The translations under genes were made by a program, and so were the position numbers. From contig NZ_CP029176.1 in the NCBI RefSeq assembly GCF_003352165.1, forward strand, positions 310,001-374,000: 64,000 nucleotides of DNA, read 5' to 3'. Below are positions 49,250 to 57,985 of this stretch, piece by piece. The stretch is from Acidibrevibacterium fodinaquatile (GTDB lineage Bacteria > Pseudomonadota > Alphaproteobacteria > Acetobacterales > Acetobacteraceae). Every line of letters begins with the position of its first letter. The first letter of the stretch is position 1. A model generated the notes under the pieces. The model did not search any database, was not told the origin of the DNA, and saw only the letters and a program-made list of their open reading frames with translations.

Positions 49250-51999
49250 GATGTTGCCGCCATACGCGTTCTGGTTGCTTTGCTCGATCCTGTCGTCATT
49301 TTGATGTAAAGGTCGAACAACTTTTCGAGTCGTTCAGTGTCGTTCTTGAACCGACGGCCGATATAGATGCGCTCGAGTACCTCGTCGTTACGGTCGTGAG
49401 CTGCACGGAGGTCGTCGGGCATGGTCGCTGGATCATAAAGCTCGGCGATCGTCGCTGGGAAATGTGCCTCTCGGGCCAGGAGGATATTTTCGGCGCAGCG
49501 AGTGAGATCAACTTTGTTCTTATCAGTCAATATCGGTAGCGGAAACGTATTCCAGCCGAGATTGCTAGCGTAGCGCAGTCGCGTTTCCAGCTTTCCACAT
49601 ATCGTCGAGACCCACGTCAAATGGAGCTTTGAACTCAGCACCGACAGATCGACTAGCGTGGGATCGTAAATTGCGTGACCGAGATGTGTTATTATAGCGT
49701 CACTTCCCAGATACCCAACTGGCAAGTACTCTCTGCGCTCCGATGATACCTGCGGTACAAGTATTTGGCAGTTCTTTGCTTCGTGCCGATACCTGAATTG
49801 GTGAGGTCGAGAAATTAATGTCTTGGCGACATCGCCACCAGTCTCGCGATAGGAGCGCACGGATGCAATGCGAGGAGCCACGGCAGGATGCGAGGCCGCG
49901 AAGTCGAGTTCGTCGTCGTTAAACCAAAGGCAAAACCGCAAAATGCCATCAATGAACTCCGACGTGCCCAAGACAGACCGAATATTGCCGCTGATTTCTT
50001 GGAAGCTGCCTCTAAGTGCTTGGGCCTCGCGGCTATCAAGAAAAAGGTGGCCGCCGTCGTATGCAGCGTTGCCAGTGATCATCTTGGAGAGTCCAGAAAT
50101 CGGCTTCGTTTCCGACTGCACGATCCGATCCGGTCCCTCGACGAGATAGGGACTGATATTGGACACTTCGCGCCGCGTAGTTCCGTTGTAGATGTATTTG
50201 GGACCCGGCTTACGTACTCTCAGACCCAAAATTGTGCAGGAAACGCCGGCGTTGTTCGCCGCGTTGTTCGCCCATTTGAATGGTGCGTATGCAAATTCCA
50301 GCTCGCAATTGGCCCGGAAAACCTCTGGCCAGAGCACGGGGACATGGGTGCCTTGATTGATCGAATTAGTAGTAACCAATGCAGCCTTGTCAAAAGAATC
50401 TATGAATCTGCAGGCTTTAACAAAGAACCCGCATACGTAGTCTAAGTTTTTATGCTGCCCTTCGGAAAAAATGGCCGCGAGGTCGCTTTTCTGTTCAGCA
50501 CTTTGTTTCTTTCCGCCGATGTACGGCGGATTTCCGCAAATGTAAGTCTCGCCGCCCTCATTCTCGAAATCGATCTGCGCCTGATTGAGCGGCGTATGAA
50601 ATAGGTCGTCGGCGTGGTGCCTCACGCCCGTTCCTGTCGGCGGGCAGATGCTCAGCCAATCGAGCCGCAGGGCGTTGCCGCAGGTGATCCAGTTCTGCGC
50701 ATCAAGCGGCAGGAAATCTCGCAGGGCCTCTTTCTGGCCGCGATAGAGCACATCGCACTGGTATTCGGCGATAATGAGCGCCAAGCGCGCGATCTCGGCC
50801 GGAAAATCGCGCAGTTCGATCCCGCGAAAATTTGTCAGCGGAATTTCTGTGCGCCGATCGGCCTCATCGCGGCGGCGACTAATCTCCGCCTCGATAGCCC
50901 GCATCTCCTTGTAGGCGATGACAAGGAAATTGCCCGAACCGCAGGCCGGATCGAACACGCGGATCTTAGACATGCGCTTGCGCAGGTTGAGCAACATGCG
51001 CCCATTCTCGCCAGCTTCATCCAGCTTCTCACGGAGATCATCCAGAAAGAGCGGGTTCAGCACCTTCAGAATGTTCGGAACGCTGGTGTAGTGCATGCCG
51101 AGCGTGCCGCGCTCGTCATCATCGGCCACCGCCTGGATCATCGACCCGAAGATGTCCGGGTTGATCTTCTTCCAATCAAGGCTGCCGATGTGCAGCAGGT
51201 AAGATCGCGCGATGCGGCTGAAGCGCGGCACATCGGTGCTGCCGGAAAACAGTCCGCCGTTCACATAGGGAAAGCCCTCGGCCCAGCGCGGAACGCCGGC
51301 GGCGGCGCGCTCCTCCGTCTTGGTGTTCATCGCTCGAAATAGCGTGCTGATCACCTCATGCGTGTTGGCCGAATCCTTCGCGCTCATCGTCTCAACGGCC
51401 GACGTGAAGGCGCGAGTGCCGTTGAATATCTCGGTGTCCTCCGCGAAGAAGCAGAAGATCAGCCGCGCCATGAAGTGGTTCATGTCGTGTCGGCGCTGCG
51501 CGGTGCCCCACTCTGGATTGTCCTTCAGCAACTCGACGTAGAGCCGGTTAAGACGGCTCGTTGCGCGAATGTCGAAAGAGCTTTCGCGGACCTGCTTGAC
51601 CGTGGTGATCCCCGCCAGCGGAAGGAAGAAGCCGAAGTGGTTCGGGAAATCGGCATAGGTGCAGGAGATCGGCGCGTCGTCGGTCGTGAGATCTTCGGCC
51701 TCGAACAGATCGCCATCCGTGGCGAGCACAAAGCGCGCCTTTGCCCGCACCGTCGCCGGGCTGGCCTTCAACGCCGCGAGCGTCCGCGTGACCTCGCCGG
51801 GTTTGCAAACGGCGATGTGGATGTTGTTCGTCTGAAGCACGCCGCCCAGATCGGACTTGTTGGACTCGCCCTTGCGCAGGCGCTTGAGCGTGGTTTCCTT
51901 ATTCCCGAAGGCTTCAAGGAACGCATACGGAAACTCGTCAGCGTCGAAAGGCCGCTCCGCCAGTGCCGAAATGGCCTCTTCGATTTCGACCGCGTTCAT
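49246..51999 (-). CDS. MmeI-like class I DNA methyltransferase
   Basis: A 917-residue adenine-specific methyltransferase of the MmeI/type IIL-like kind. The SAM motif FDPACGSGNFLVIAYKEM is at about 350 and the catalytic NPPY in TYICGNPPYIGG at about 486. The N-terminal helicase-spacer-like part (to about 330) contains HFMARLIFCFFAEDTEIF and GMHYTSVPNILKVLNPLF. A target-recognition domain and C-terminal part with GTHVPVLWPEVFRANCEL follow. I see no PD-(D/E)xK nuclease at the N-terminus, unlike MmeI itself, so cleavage would come from the operon's other proteins. It overlaps the XRE gene by ATGA. Confidence 0.9.
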   Translation of the reverse strand: MNAVEIEEAISALAERPFDADEFPYAFLEAFGNKETTLKRLRKGESNKSDLGGVLQTNNIHIAVCKPGEVTRTLAALKASPATVRAKARFVLATDGDLFEAEDLTTDDAPISCTYADFPNHFGFFLPLAGITTVKQVRESSFDIRATSRLNRLYVELLKDNPEWGTAQRRHDMNHFMARLIFCFFAEDTEIFNGTRAFTSAVETMSAKDSANTHEVISTLFRAMNTKTEERAAAGVPRWAEGFPYVNGGLFSGSTDVPRFSRIARSYLLHIGSLDWKKINPDIFGSMIQAVADDDERGTLGMHYTSVPNILKVLNPLFLDDLREKLDEAGENGRMLLNLRKRMSKIRVFDPACGSGNFLVIAYKEMRAIEAEISRRRDEADRRTEIPLTNFRGIELRDFPAEIARLALIIAEYQCDVLYRGQKEALRDFLPLDAQNWITCGNALRLDWLSICPPTGTGVRHHADDLFHTPLNQAQIDFENEGGETYICGNPPYIGGKKQSAEQKSDLAAIFSEGQHKNLDYVCGFFVKACRFIDSFDKAALVTTNSINQGTHVPVLWPEVFRANCELEFAYAPFKWANNAANNAGVSCTILGLRVRKPGPKYIYNGTTRREVSNISPYLVEGPDRIVQSETKPISGLSKMITGNAAYDGGHLFLDSREAQALRGSFQEISGNIRSVLGTSEFIDGILRFCLWFNDDELDFAASHPAVAPRIASVRSYRETGGDVAKTLISRPHQFRYRHEAKNCQILVPQVSSERREYLPVGYLGSDAIITHLGHAIYDPTLVDLSVLSSKLHLTWVSTICGKLETRLRYASNLGWNTFPLPILTDKNKVDLTRCAENILLAREAHFPATIAELYDPATMPDDLRAAHDRNDEVLERIYIGRRFKNDTERLEKLFDLYIKMTTGSSKATRTRMAATS

Positions 52000-52289
52000 T
52001 CGTTCTCCCCGCTTTCCGTGGTCGGCACACGGAAAGGCTCGACCTTGATCTTGTTCGCTCGCCGCATGACCTCGGCCAGCTCAAAATCGAGCTGCCGAAG
52101 CAGCCATTCGCGCGCTGAAGTGCCGAACGCCTTCTCCAGCCGAACAGCCATCTCCGGCGAGATTCCCGACCGGGCGTTCAGCAAATTGCTGAGCGTCTGT
52201 CGATCAACACCAAGGATTCGCGCGGCGTCGGTCACGCTCAACCCGTTCTTTTCAATACAATCCTGCCGGACTGTCGTTCCTGGGTGCAT
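51996..52289 (-). CDS. HigA-like XRE regulator
   Basis: A 97-residue protein: HPGTTVRQDCIEKNGLSVTDAARILGVDRQTLSNLLNARSGISPEMAVRLEKAFG, the HigA/VapI antitoxin-type helix-turn-helix. No HigB toxin gene is adjacent. It is the first gene of the six-gene operon and overlaps the methyltransferase by ATGA, so it probably sets expression of the system. A TTAG-cc-CTAA palindrome (52306-52315) lies 17 bases upstream of ATG 52289 and could be its operator. An upstream in-frame start is less likely. Confidence 0.85.
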   Translation of the reverse strand: MHPGTTVRQDCIEKNGLSVTDAARILGVDRQTLSNLLNARSGISPEMAVRLEKAFGTSAREWLLRQLDFELAEVMRRANKIKVEPFRVPTTESGENE

Positions 52290-52466
52290 CGCCTGTCGAT
52301 TCGCATTAGCCCTAACGGCACGAACGTATAGTGATAATCGACACTCGACAAGCGGCGCGGAGTATTTCCGACAAAATCGCCACATCCTTCTGCCCTATCT
52401 TACGTAGCCGGTGATCGTGCCATCCGACGGCCTACTGCGAAGGATGCGCATCAGCAGTGCCAGCCT

Positions 52467-52522
52467 CCCCGCAGAAGGGGTGCGTCGGTGACTGCGGCGC
52501 CGACCGGGGGAAGGCTTTCCCC
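52467..52522. repeat. Direct repeat copy B at the right edge of the six-gene module
   Basis: The second copy of the sequence at 42957-43014, same orientation, 56 bases. It begins CCCCGCAGAAGGGG and ends GGGGGAAGGCTTTCCCC. It lies in the 52290-52624 gap between the XRE gene and the DUF4143 gene. A further repeat array (52551-52610) follows 29 bases later. No gene is seen in this gap. Confidence 0.85.
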
Positions 52523-52550
52523 TCCAGGCCTTCCAGATCGCGGCCCCGTA

Positions 52551-52610
52551 ACTTCCAATTAGCGGACCATTGACTCCCAATCAGCCGGGCCCGATAGTTC
52601 CAATCTTCCG
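52551..52610. repeat. Three 22-23-bp imperfect tandem repeats (IS21-end-like)
   Basis: Three units carry TTCCAAT or TCCCAAT at 52553, 52575 and 52598, with the surrounding pattern A(C/G)T(T/C)CCAATnA(G/T)C(C/G)GG. Period is 22-23 bases. The multiple subterminal repeats of IS21-family elements look like this, but no istA or istB gene is present, so it may be a remnant end. Alternatively it is an operator array for the DUF4143 gene whose ATG lies 15 bases further. Confidence 0.5.
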
Positions 52611-52624
52611 GATTCGGAGATGGC

Positions 52625-53881
52625 ATGTTCGAGCGGTTTGTGGAGCGACGGGCGGAGGAAGCCCTGTCTGATACGCCGGTGGTCCTGATCGTAGGGCCGC
52701 GCCGTGCCGGCAAGACCACGCTTGTCCGAAAAATGGGAGAAGCCGGGCGGACCTATATCACGCTCGACGATCAAACGGTCCTTGAGGCCGCCCAGTCCGA
52801 TCCCGCTGGCTTCATCCGCGGCCTCGATCGGGCCATTATCGACGAAGTCCAGCGCGCGCCTGACCTGCTGCTGGCCATCAAGAAGACAGTCGATGAGGAC
52901 TATCGGCCGGGTCGCTTCCTGCTCACCGGCTCGGCGAACGTCCTGACCTTGCCGCGCGTCGCCGACAGCCTAGCCGGTCGGATGGAGACCATCCAGATGC
53001 TGCCGCTCGCAAGGGCTGAGGTCGAAGGCCGGACGCCGACTTTCCTGGAGCATCTCTTCGCAGGAAAGCTCCGGAGCCAGCGGGACGCAATCCTGGGCGA
53101 CGATCTTGTCCAGATTGTCCTGCTCGGCGGTTTCCCCGAAGCGATCAGCCGCGGCAGCGAGCGCCGGCGGCAGGACTGGTCGAGGTCCTATCTCACGTCG
53201 GTGCTGACGCGCGATCTGCGGGACATCGCTGACGTCGAGAAGCTGACGGAACTTCCGAAATTCGTAAGGCTGTTGGCCGAGCACTCCGGCCAGTTGGTCA
53301 ACTATTCGCAGTTCGGCGCCGGCATCAACGTCAGCCACAAGACGGGGCAGCGTTATGTCGGGCTGCTTGAGCAGGTGTTCCTGATCGCAACGGTGCAACC
53401 ATGGTTCACGAATGCCCTGAAACGCATCGTCAAGACGCCGAAGCTACACTTCCTCGATTCCGGCCTACTGGCGACCGTGCGTGGGCTCTCCTTCGACAGG
53501 GTAAAGGCGGATCGCAGCACGTTCGGCGCGCTGCTCGAAAGCTTCGTGTTCGCGGAGATTCTGAAGCTGATGACGGCTTCGGACCTGCGGCTGACGCCTC
53601 ACCATTTTCGGGATCGGGACGGGCGCGAGGTGGACATCGTGCTGGAACGCGATGACGGGATGATCGCAGGCATCGAGGTCAAGGCGAGCGCGACGGTCAA
53701 GGCCGGTGATTTCGGCGGCCTACGAGCCTTGGCCGAGGCGTGCGGAGACCGCTTTGCCTTCGGAGTCGTCCTCTACGACAGCCCGGATGTCGTGCCGTTC
53801 GGCGACAGGCTGGCGGCAGCGCCATTGTCGAGCCTTTGGAACGGAGAGATGCGGACGAACAAGGCAAGCCAACTGAAGTAG
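52625..53881 (+). CDS. AAA ATPase with DUF4143 domain
   Basis: A 418-residue protein of the AAA_14/DUF4143 family. Walker A VGPRRAGKTTLV is at residues 24-35, Walker B RAIIDEVQRAPDLL at about 77, and RFLLTGSANVL follows. The C-terminal DUF4143 domain has a restriction-endonuclease-like core HHFRDRDGREVDIVLERDDGMIAGIEVKASATV, in which D...ExK is complete. The family is widespread and poorly understood; roles in defence or toxin-antitoxin modules are suspected. GGAG precedes ATG 52625. It stands alone between the two defence modules. Confidence 0.9.
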   Translation: MFERFVERRAEEALSDTPVVLIVGPRRAGKTTLVRKMGEAGRTYITLDDQTVLEAAQSDPAGFIRGLDRAIIDEVQRAPDLLLAIKKTVDEDYRPGRFLLTGSANVLTLPRVADSLAGRMETIQMLPLARAEVEGRTPTFLEHLFAGKLRSQRDAILGDDLVQIVLLGGFPEAISRGSERRRQDWSRSYLTSVLTRDLRDIADVEKLTELPKFVRLLAEHSGQLVNYSQFGAGINVSHKTGQRYVGLLEQVFLIATVQPWFTNALKRIVKTPKLHFLDSGLLATVRGLSFDRVKADRSTFGALLESFVFAEILKLMTASDLRLTPHHFRDRDGREVDIVLERDDGMIAGIEVKASATVKAGDFGGLRALAEACGDRFAFGVVLYDSPDVVPFGDRLAAAPLSSLWNGEMRTNKASQLK

Positions 53882-53940
53882 GCGCCAAAAAGGGAGACCG
53901 ATGCTGACCCAGGGTCAGAATGGCGGAGATGGGAGCGGGC

Positions 53941-54789
53941 ATGCAGTACGCGTTGGTGGATGGTGAACGAAAGGAGGCCTTTCCAGGCGGAACGGGGAGC
54001 TGTCCGACCTGCGCCGCCGCTATGGTCGCCAAGTGCGGCCCGCGCATCATCCATCATTGGGCACACCGCGGCCGCCGCAACTGCGATCCTTGGTGGGAGA
54101 ATGAGACGGAGTGGCATCGGGAATGGAAGAACCGTTTCCCCGAGGACTGTCGGGAAATCTCGCACACCGCGCCTGACGGCGAAATCCACCGCGCAGACAT
54201 CAAAACGCCGACCGGCATTTATATCGAGGTCCAGCATTCGAGCATGACGGATGCCGAACGGGAGTCGCGGGAGGCATTTTATCAGAACCTCGTCTGGGTG
54301 ATCGACGGCACGCCATTCCGGAAGAATTTCGACATCTACCACATGTTGCCGGACCCGGCCTCTGAGCTTGCTCGGGATCTTGTTTGGGCGAAGGCGGCTC
54401 GCCACATGGCTGGCGCGAATTGCGGGATCTTCTTCCGGGTGTCGGCCAATCAGGAGCACTATCCCGGCGTGACGAAGGCCACGCTGCGCAGCGGCTTGAT
54501 CGAAAGCCTTGAACGGATCCGGCCCGAGGTCGAGGCGAGCTATCGGGGACATCATCAATATGACTGGGTGCGCCCGCGCCAGACCTGGCTGGATGCGAAA
54601 TGCCCGGTCTACATCGACTTTGGCGATGAGTGGCTGGCCCGGCTTGAGGTATATGATGAGACCGAACTCAGATGCATCCGTCTGGTCGCCAAGCAGAAGT
54701 TTGTCCACGACGTAATGACAGAGACGCGGGGACTGGACATCGACACTCGGTTTTATCCAATCTCTCAGACTAGCATCGAGATACCGTGA
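53941..54789 (+). CDS. CoiA-like competence/nuclease-domain protein
   Basis: A 282-residue protein with the CoiA layout: MQYALVDGERKEAFPGG at the start, a zinc-ribbon-like CPTC...AKCG, an HHWAHRG motif, and the nuclease core HRADIKTPTGIYIEVQHSSMTDAE with D...ExQ spacing. CoiA-like proteins are predicted restriction-endonuclease-like nucleases and occur in defence loci as well as in competence. ATG 53941 fits the family start; an upstream ATG at 53920 is less likely. It overlaps the next gene by GTGA. Confidence 0.8.
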   Translation: MQYALVDGERKEAFPGGTGSCPTCAAAMVAKCGPRIIHHWAHRGRRNCDPWWENETEWHREWKNRFPEDCREISHTAPDGEIHRADIKTPTGIYIEVQHSSMTDAERESREAFYQNLVWVIDGTPFRKNFDIYHMLPDPASELARDLVWAKAARHMAGANCGIFFRVSANQEHYPGVTKATLRSGLIESLERIRPEVEASYRGHHQYDWVRPRQTWLDAKCPVYIDFGDEWLARLEVYDETELRCIRLVAKQKFVHDVMTETRGLDIDTRFYPISQTSIEIP

Positions 54790-55241
54790 CACAGGACATC
54801 ACGCCACAAGAGGCGATGCAACGCCTTGAACAGCATTTCGGCGGTCGCGAGGGAATGCTCACCCATACGCTTACTATGCTATCGACATCCGGGCAGCCGA
54901 CGGATGTCACATTCTATCGGCGGAAACCGATATTGGATGTCGGGGTCAGCACAAAGCTCGGCGCTGCACGGCTCTACGGGCTCGAAAGCCAGTTGCCACG
55001 CTTGCTCAAGCGTATTGAGTTTTCAAACGGCGTTGTCGCAAGCCTAGGAGAGATCTGGACCGTCAATCCGATGCCGATGGACGGCTTTTCCCCGGAGGAG
55101 TTGGCTGCGGTAGACCTTGCCCAAGGCGAGGAGCGACAGGGGCCGCAAGGGGAAACGCTTCGGAAGATGATCCGAAAGACCTATCATTGCAAAAGCCGGA
55201 AAGAGACCGACTACTTTTTGCGGCGATGGATCGCATCCTAG
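54786..55241 (+). CDS. Hypothetical protein coupled to the CoiA-like gene
   Basis: A 151-residue protein of unknown family, with start GTG overlapping the stop of the CoiA-like gene (GTGA). It has a beta-rich middle (PTDVTFYRRKPILDVGVSTKLG) and a helical, basic end (RKMIRKTYHCKSRKETDYFLRRW). No catalytic motif is visible. Tight coupling suggests a partner or regulator of the nuclease. It converges with the 908-aa NTPase gene, 8 bases away. Confidence 0.7.
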   Translation: MTQDITPQEAMQRLEQHFGGREGMLTHTLTMLSTSGQPTDVTFYRRKPILDVGVSTKLGAARLYGLESQLPRLLKRIEFSNGVVASLGEIWTVNPMPMDGFSPEELAAVDLAQGEERQGPQGETLRKMIRKTYHCKSRKETDYFLRRWIAS

Positions 55242-55249
55242 AACCTGAG

Positions 55250-57976
55250 CTATGTGGCTGGCCCGCCGAGTTTGGGCGGCATCTGCCACTGCGGCGGCGG
55301 GGGATTATCCTTTAGATGGGCGATTAGCGCTCGTTGATTTCGTAATTCCCATTGGCCGCGAGCGTCCAACCCGCTCTCATAGGGTGCTAGCCGGGTCATC
55401 TCAGCATCGGCCGCATCGAACGCTCCGCAATAAGCGAGGACTACGGCGTACTGGCTGCGCACAGGGATAACCCGGCCGGCGAGCTTCAAATCCATGATGG
55501 TCGGCATGAGGTTTCGCTCGATCACGTCGCGGGCGCCGACGTAGTCGTTTCGACCGATGAAGTCGTCAACGAGTTCTTGGCCGACTCTCACGAAGGAATC
55601 CAGCGATTGAGCCATCGAGTAGAACTTCATCGCGTGGATTGGGGCTAGGCCGGGGTTGTTTCCGGTCGCCTTCACCGCCTTGGATTGGAGATCGAGCGAG
55701 TCAGCGAGATGTTTCAAGTCGTCGGTGTGGTTCTCGCCTTTGAGCAGGGGGAAAATCTTGTCGGGGTTGTTCCCCATCACGTCGGCTAACCTGAGTCCGA
55801 GCAGGTCATAATATTCGGCGATCAGATCGAGGGTGCCAGAGACGCACTCGTCCATCATGCCGAGTTCGAAAAGGGCGTGTGCATAATTGTATTTTGCGAC
55901 CCTGAGGTGCTGTGGCGTTTGCGGCAGCACGCGGCTCAGCTCGCTCATAATTCTCTTCACGGTCGCGACGTCCTTGTCGCGTGCTGCAAAGACCATTCGT
56001 TTCATGCCGACGGCGAGGCGTTCGGACTGACCGAGATTGTTGGCTTTGATCAGTTCATCCATACGATCGAGCTTGCTACGGATGTCCGTATCGTCGCCGT
56101 CCTTGAAATGCGCGAAGACGAGCCCATCGAGGGCCCAAAACCGATCTTCGGCCGCAATGTCGGGAGACGCAGCCGCCTCGGTCAGAAAGGCGGAAATCTC
56201 ATCCATGTAGCCGAGCTCATGGAACAGCTCGTCCGTTGCCATTTCGACCAACGGCTTCACATTGCCCAAGGCCACAAACATGCGCAGCAATAGGAATACT
56301 CGCTGACGATCATGCTCTTTGGGCAGCGCGACCATCACGAGGTCACGGATGGCCTCCTGCGCTGTCTTGACCGCTGGAGACCCGCAAACGTTGAGGAACG
56401 CGCGTCCGAGCGGCCGGATAGCGTCGTGGATCTTGAAGCGGTCGACACCGAAGATCTGGATCGAGCCGCTTGAGCGAAGCCGGCGAAACGCGGCCGCCGC
56501 GTCGGCGGACGCTATGCCGAACGTCCGCTGCAGTACGGTGGTGGCTTCGGCCTGGGCGAGCGGGACATCGCTGAGGCTGAGCGCCGCAACAGCACGCCGC
56601 TCATTGTCATTGAAAGTGTCGAACACGTCCGCGAGGATGAGTTCCTGCGCCGTCTCGACAATGTGCGTCCGCTCTTCAAGCGCCGTGCACAAACGGTCGA
56701 CACTTCCATCATAGGAATCAGCGGCAATCTTCAGCGCATTCTGAACGTAGAGCGGCAGACCCGCGGTGAGCTTCAGCAATCGCTCATAGTCTGCGAAGTC
56801 GCCGCGACATCCGAGCGATGCGCCTTCTACCGCCGCAGTTTCGTTGGACCAACCGAGCAGTCGCTCTGCTGATATGCCGAGCGTGGCTTCAAGTCGTGCG
56901 ATCGACGGGCTCGGTTGAGCGAGCAGGACGAAGCGCAGTTGCTGGGACGCTCCAATGAGGGATGCGATGTCGCCAGGGGCAACACGGTGGGCGTTGTCGA
57001 GGACGACGGTCGCGGTGAGACCGTCGTCCGCGAGGTGGCGACCGATTGCGAAGAGGACCTCCGTCCCGCTAGCTCCAGGCAAGAGAATTTCCCCGAGGGT
57101 GCCGCCGCGCGAGCCGAACATTCGGGCGGCCAACTCGCGCGCGACGGCGCTCGCCAGCGCGGGGCCTGAGATGTCCGCAACATCGTAATAGGCCAGCCTG
57201 TCGGTTGCATGCAGAGCCGTTTGCGACACCCAGGACGTTTTGCCAGCGCCAGAGAAGCCGACAACGAGCCGCACCTGGTGCGCGCTGGCGAGCGCCGGCT
57301 CCTGCTCCTGGGGCCGGTATCGCAGAGGCGGCGCCGGGAAGTCGTGAAGTTGCACGACAAGCTGTTCGAAGAGGTCAGGAAGGGCGTCGACCACGAATGT
57401 GTGGTTGGGGTTTGGCTCGATTCCTGCTGAAGCCGCTAAGATCCGGCCCGCGAGTTTCCAAACGAGCGTCTCCGGCGCCAAGACCGAGAACGGGAGTGTC
57501 TCTGCCGCTGCTCGGCATGCTTCGAAGGCCTCGCCAATAGTTTCCCACGGTTCGGGAAGCGCAGCGTCTGGGGAGGCACACCCCGGATGCACGAGAGCAA
57601 CGTCGGCGGGCCACGCGGAATTTTTGGCGCGCTCGGCCAGGTCGGGGCCCAGTGCCGTATTTGAGACGATAACGAACTGGCAAGCGCCGCTTCGCCGGCC
57701 CGCGAGGTGTTCTGCCCGAATTTCATCGAACCGCGTGAGCGCGCCCTCGATATCACTGAATATGAGGCGTGATCCGCGGGTTTTTATCTGCGCGTAGATG
57801 CGCCTGTCGGGAAGCACCACTTCAACGTCTTCGTCGTTCTCGACGACGATATGCGTGACGCCCGAACGTGCGGCGCGGAACAAGCAGGCAGCCGCGTAGA
57901 GGTGCTGGTAGAGGAAGCCACGATGAACAGCTTCGATCCGAGCGAGCTGGCGAGCGTCTAGGTTGAAGGTCTCCAT
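55250..57976 (-). CDS. Nuclease-NTPase fusion with helical repeats (Avs/STAND-like)
   Basis: A 908-residue protein. Residues 1-130 resemble the Cap4/DUF4297-type nuclease domain: GFLYQHLYAAACLF, VENDEDVEVVLPDRRIYAQIKTRGSRLIFSDIE, with an E/D...QIK active-site pattern. An NTPase follows, Walker A VVGFSGAGKTSWV at about 238 and Walker B TVVLDNAHRV at about 324. The last 400 residues are helical and TPR-like (AKYNYAHALFELGMMDECVSG). This nuclease-NTPase-repeat order is that of Avs-type antiviral sensors, though those are usually longer. It lies 9 bases after the 206-aa gene, third in a three-gene operon. Confidence 0.85.
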   Translation of the reverse strand: METFNLDARQLARIEAVHRGFLYQHLYAAACLFRAARSGVTHIVVENDEDVEVVLPDRRIYAQIKTRGSRLIFSDIEGALTRFDEIRAEHLAGRRSGACQFVIVSNTALGPDLAERAKNSAWPADVALVHPGCASPDAALPEPWETIGEAFEACRAAAETLPFSVLAPETLVWKLAGRILAASAGIEPNPNHTFVVDALPDLFEQLVVQLHDFPAPPLRYRPQEQEPALASAHQVRLVVGFSGAGKTSWVSQTALHATDRLAYYDVADISGPALASAVARELAARMFGSRGGTLGEILLPGASGTEVLFAIGRHLADDGLTATVVLDNAHRVAPGDIASLIGASQQLRFVLLAQPSPSIARLEATLGISAERLLGWSNETAAVEGASLGCRGDFADYERLLKLTAGLPLYVQNALKIAADSYDGSVDRLCTALEERTHIVETAQELILADVFDTFNDNERRAVAALSLSDVPLAQAEATTVLQRTFGIASADAAAAFRRLRSSGSIQIFGVDRFKIHDAIRPLGRAFLNVCGSPAVKTAQEAIRDLVMVALPKEHDRQRVFLLLRMFVALGNVKPLVEMATDELFHELGYMDEISAFLTEAAASPDIAAEDRFWALDGLVFAHFKDGDDTDIRSKLDRMDELIKANNLGQSERLAVGMKRMVFAARDKDVATVKRIMSELSRVLPQTPQHLRVAKYNYAHALFELGMMDECVSGTLDLIAEYYDLLGLRLADVMGNNPDKIFPLLKGENHTDDLKHLADSLDLQSKAVKATGNNPGLAPIHAMKFYSMAQSLDSFVRVGQELVDDFIGRNDYVGARDVIERNLMPTIMDLKLAGRVIPVRSQYAVVLAYCGAFDAADAEMTRLAPYESGLDARGQWELRNQRALIAHLKDNPPPPQWQMPPKLGGPAT

Positions 57977-57985
57977 GCCGCCCCT

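Noticed and set aside
43194-52289. Classification as DISARM or BREX
   Set aside because: No DrmA, DrmB, DrmC, PglZ, BrxC or BrxL-like protein is present; the methylase is MmeI-like.
51996-52624. HigBA toxin-antitoxin pair
   Set aside because: The XRE protein is HigA-like but no HigB-like frame lies next to it; it overlaps the methylase gene and is better read as the system's regulator.
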